A stretch of DNA of 33,507 bases. Origin: Anaerolineae bacterium (lineage in GTDB: Bacteria; Chloroflexota; Anaerolineae; JAKLPW01). The stretch is taken from assembly GCA_022013675.1 (NCBI GenBank), contig JAKLPW010000285.1, forward strand, positions 1 through 33,507, read 5' to 3'. This document shows positions 32,023-33,507 of this stretch, in pieces (the first letter of the stretch is position 1; every line of letters starts with the position of its first letter). Both the position numbers and the translations under genes were made by a program. The notes under the pieces were generated by a model, which had not been told where the DNA came from, did no database searches, and worked only from the letters and a program-made list of their open reading frames with translations.

Positions 32023-32934
32023 ATGTCTGAAGAAACTGCTGTAATGGCCCAGGGATTGAGAAAGTCCTACGGCAAAGTCCGCGCGCTGCGGGGCGTTGAT
32101 CTAGATGTGCAGCGCGGTGAGATCTTCGGCTTTCTTGGTGCGAACGGGGCTGGTAAGACGACGACCATCCGCTGTCTGCTGGATCTGATTCGCCCTGATA
32201 GCGGGACCGTGCGTGTACTGGGTATAGACCCCCAGGCTGACCCGGAGGCGGTACAGGCTCGGACTGGCTACCTACCGGGCGAACTGCGATTGGACCCCAA
32301 CATGACGGTTGAAGGCGCACTGAGTTACTTCAAAGCCCTGCGCGGTAACGAAGTGGATTGGGGCTTCGTGCGCCAACTTGCCACGCGCCTTGATCTCGAT
32401 CTTAAGCCCGTTATCAAGAATCTATCGCATGGCAACAAACAGAAGGTCGGTGTTGTGCAGGCCCTGATGCATCGCCCCCAACTGCTTCTTTTGGATGAGC
32501 CCACGCTCGGCCTGGATCCGCTGATGCAGCATGAAGTGCTGCGCCTGATCACCGAAGCAAAGGCGAATGGCGCCACTGTCTTCTTCTCTTCCCACATCAT
32601 GAGCGAGGTAGAGGCGGTGGCGGAGCGCGTGGCCATCATCCGCAAAGGCGTGGTGGTGGAGGTGGCCGAACCTGCCTCTCTGATTAGCCGCGCCCTGCGC
32701 CGCGCTAGTGTCCGCTTTAAGCAGTCGGTGGACATGGTCCCGCTGGCGAACGTGGCTGGCGTGACGGTACTCTCGCAGGACGATGGAACGAGCGTGCTGC
32801 TGCAGGTGGAAGGGGAGATGGACGGCCTCATCAAGGCGCTAGCTGCCTTCCCGGTGAGCGACTTTGAGACCGAGCGGCCCTCGCTGGAAGAGATCTTCCT
32901 GGCCTACTATGAGGATGACCAGAAGGAGGAGTAA
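32023..32934 (+). CDS. ABC-2 type transporter, ATP-binding protein
   Basis: The 303-residue protein has all nucleotide-binding motifs: Walker A GANGAGKT (39-46), a Q-loop-like region near 83-88 (YLPGE), signature LSHGNKQK (134-141, with His where LSGGQ has the first Gly), Walker B LLLLDEPTLGLDP (154-166) and switch His 191 in FFSSHIMSEVE. A C-terminal extension of about 85 residues (VDMVPLANVAGVTVL to SLEEIFLAYYED) is typical of exporter ATPases of the DrrA/CcmA type. ATG 32023 has AAGGAGG 6 bases upstream. It pairs with the permease that starts one base after its stop. It likely powers export of a drug, lipid or peptide; substrate unknown. Confidence 0.93.
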   Translation: MSEETAVMAQGLRKSYGKVRALRGVDLDVQRGEIFGFLGANGAGKTTTIRCLLDLIRPDSGTVRVLGIDPQADPEAVQARTGYLPGELRLDPNMTVEGALSYFKALRGNEVDWGFVRQLATRLDLDLKPVIKNLSHGNKQKVGVVQALMHRPQLLLLDEPTLGLDPLMQHEVLRLITEAKANGATVFFSSHIMSEVEAVAERVAIIRKGVVVEVAEPASLISRALRRASVRFKQSVDMVPLANVAGVTVLSQDDGTSVLLQVEGEMDGLIKALAAFPVSDFETERPSLEEIFLAYYEDDQKEE

Positions 32935-32935
32935 A

Positions 32936-33507
32936 ATGATGACGATTTTCCGCTATACACTGCGTCGTTTCCGGGGCCAAATCCTCGGTTGGGGCATTGC
33001 CCTCGCCCTGATGGGCGTGTTGCTCGTTTCGATGTACGACTCGATCGCCGCGGAGCAGGAGCAATTTCAAGAACTGCTAAAGGTCTATCCGCCCGAGATC
33101 AGCGCGTTCATGGGCGATCTTAGCTCCTTTGCCACGCCGGAAGGATTTGTCTCCCTAGAATTCTTCTCCTTGATGCCGCTCATCCTGGGCATCTTTGCGG
33201 TGCTTACGGGCAGTGGTCTGCTGGTGAGCGATGAGGAGAACGGCAGACTCGACCTGATCATGGCCCACCCTGTCAGCCGCAAGGCCCTGTTCCTGGGGCG
33301 ACTGATGGCCTTTGTCGCTGCTACCGTTGCCATCCTGACCGTATGCTGGCTAGGCCTCGTCGTTCCCATGAACTGGTCTTCGATGGACATCGGCTGGGGC
33401 CGAATCTGGCTGCCCCTTCTATCGCTGCTGGCAGAGTTGCTGGTGTTTGGCACGATATCGCTGCTGCTGAGCATGCTCCTCCCCTCGCGCCGCATGGCGG
33501 CCACGAC
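32936..33507 (+). CDS. ABC-2 type transporter permease, C-terminus outside window
   Basis: The frame opens at ATG 32936, one base after the ATPase stop, with AAGGAGGAG just upstream, and stays open to the window end (about 190 residues seen). It begins MMTIFRYTLRRFRGQILGWGIALALMGVLLV, a basic leader and first helix. An extracytoplasmic segment (ELLKVYPPEISAFMGDLSSF) follows, then a helix pair around LMPLILGIFAVLTGSGLLV. Next comes DEENGRLDLIMAHPVSRKALFLGRLMA, the cytoplasmic coupling segment typical of ABC-2 permeases, and more helices. It forms the membrane channel for the ATPase upstream. Its ribosome-binding site lies inside the ATPase gene, so the two are coupled. Confidence 0.9.
   Translation, partial: MMTIFRYTLRRFRGQILGWGIALALMGVLLVSMYDSIAAEQEQFQELLKVYPPEISAFMGDLSSFATPEGFVSLEFFSLMPLILGIFAVLTGSGLLVSDEENGRLDLIMAHPVSRKALFLGRLMAFVAATVAILTVCWLGLVVPMNWSSMDIGWGRIWLPLLSLLAELLVFGTISLLLSMLLPSRRMAAT

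Overview
The window looks like a chromosomal piece of a Chloroflexota bacterium, probably Anaerolineae-like. This is inferred from gene content, not from a marker gene. The pointers are a long run of membrane GT-C glycosyltransferases with C-terminal 'GYDL...TLYW...VFVHL' modules, a pyruvate/acetoin-type dehydrogenase E1 with alpha and beta fused, a TrmB-type regulator in a bacterium, and frequent TTG/GTG starts. No rRNA, tRNA, CRISPR array, transposase or phage gene was seen.

Region 1 (1-22774, all + strand) is a tightly packed glycan/glycolipid locus that continues upstream of the window. In order: the C-terminal part of a GT2 glycosyltransferase; a GT4 glycosyltransferase; four tandem paralogous DUF2142-like GT-C membrane proteins; a PMT/GT39-type GT-C protein; a lysylphosphatidylglycerol-synthase-TM (flippase-like) protein; an alkaline-phosphatase-superfamily phosphodiesterase; a DPM1/GtrB-like polyprenyl-phosphate glycosyltransferase; a second phosphodiesterase paralogue; and a large second PMT/GT39-type protein. 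Genes overlap or sit less than about 75 bp apart, so one transcript is likely. The inferred logic is that GT2/DPM-like enzymes charge polyprenyl phosphate with sugar, GT-C enzymes use it on the outer face of the membrane, and the phosphodiesterases trim or transfer phospho-groups. The most unusual signal is one repeated module of about 120-135 residues, present 14 times (2-3 per protein) at the C-termini of all six GT-C proteins.

Region 2 (22775-27424) is a regulated 2-oxo-acid dehydrogenase unit. A HutC-type GntR regulator (+) converges on an E1(alpha-beta fusion)-E2 operon (-). Both promoters are near-consensus (TTGAC[GA]-N17-TAGAAT). Both upstream regions carry a similar 14-bp element (12/14 identical) containing GTNTANAC, which suggests that this GntR controls itself and the dehydrogenase. 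No E3 gene is in the window.

Region 3 (27425-29390) holds a small orphan ORF, a frameshifted and truncated remnant resembling an FtsX/MacB-type permease, and a metallophosphoesterase lipoprotein.

Region 4 (29391-33507) holds a small two-CxxC zinc-ribbon protein (-), ribosomal protein L9 (rplI, -), a small membrane protein (-), and then, divergently, a TrmB-family regulator followed by an ABC-2 type transporter ATPase and the first part of its permease (cut by the window end).
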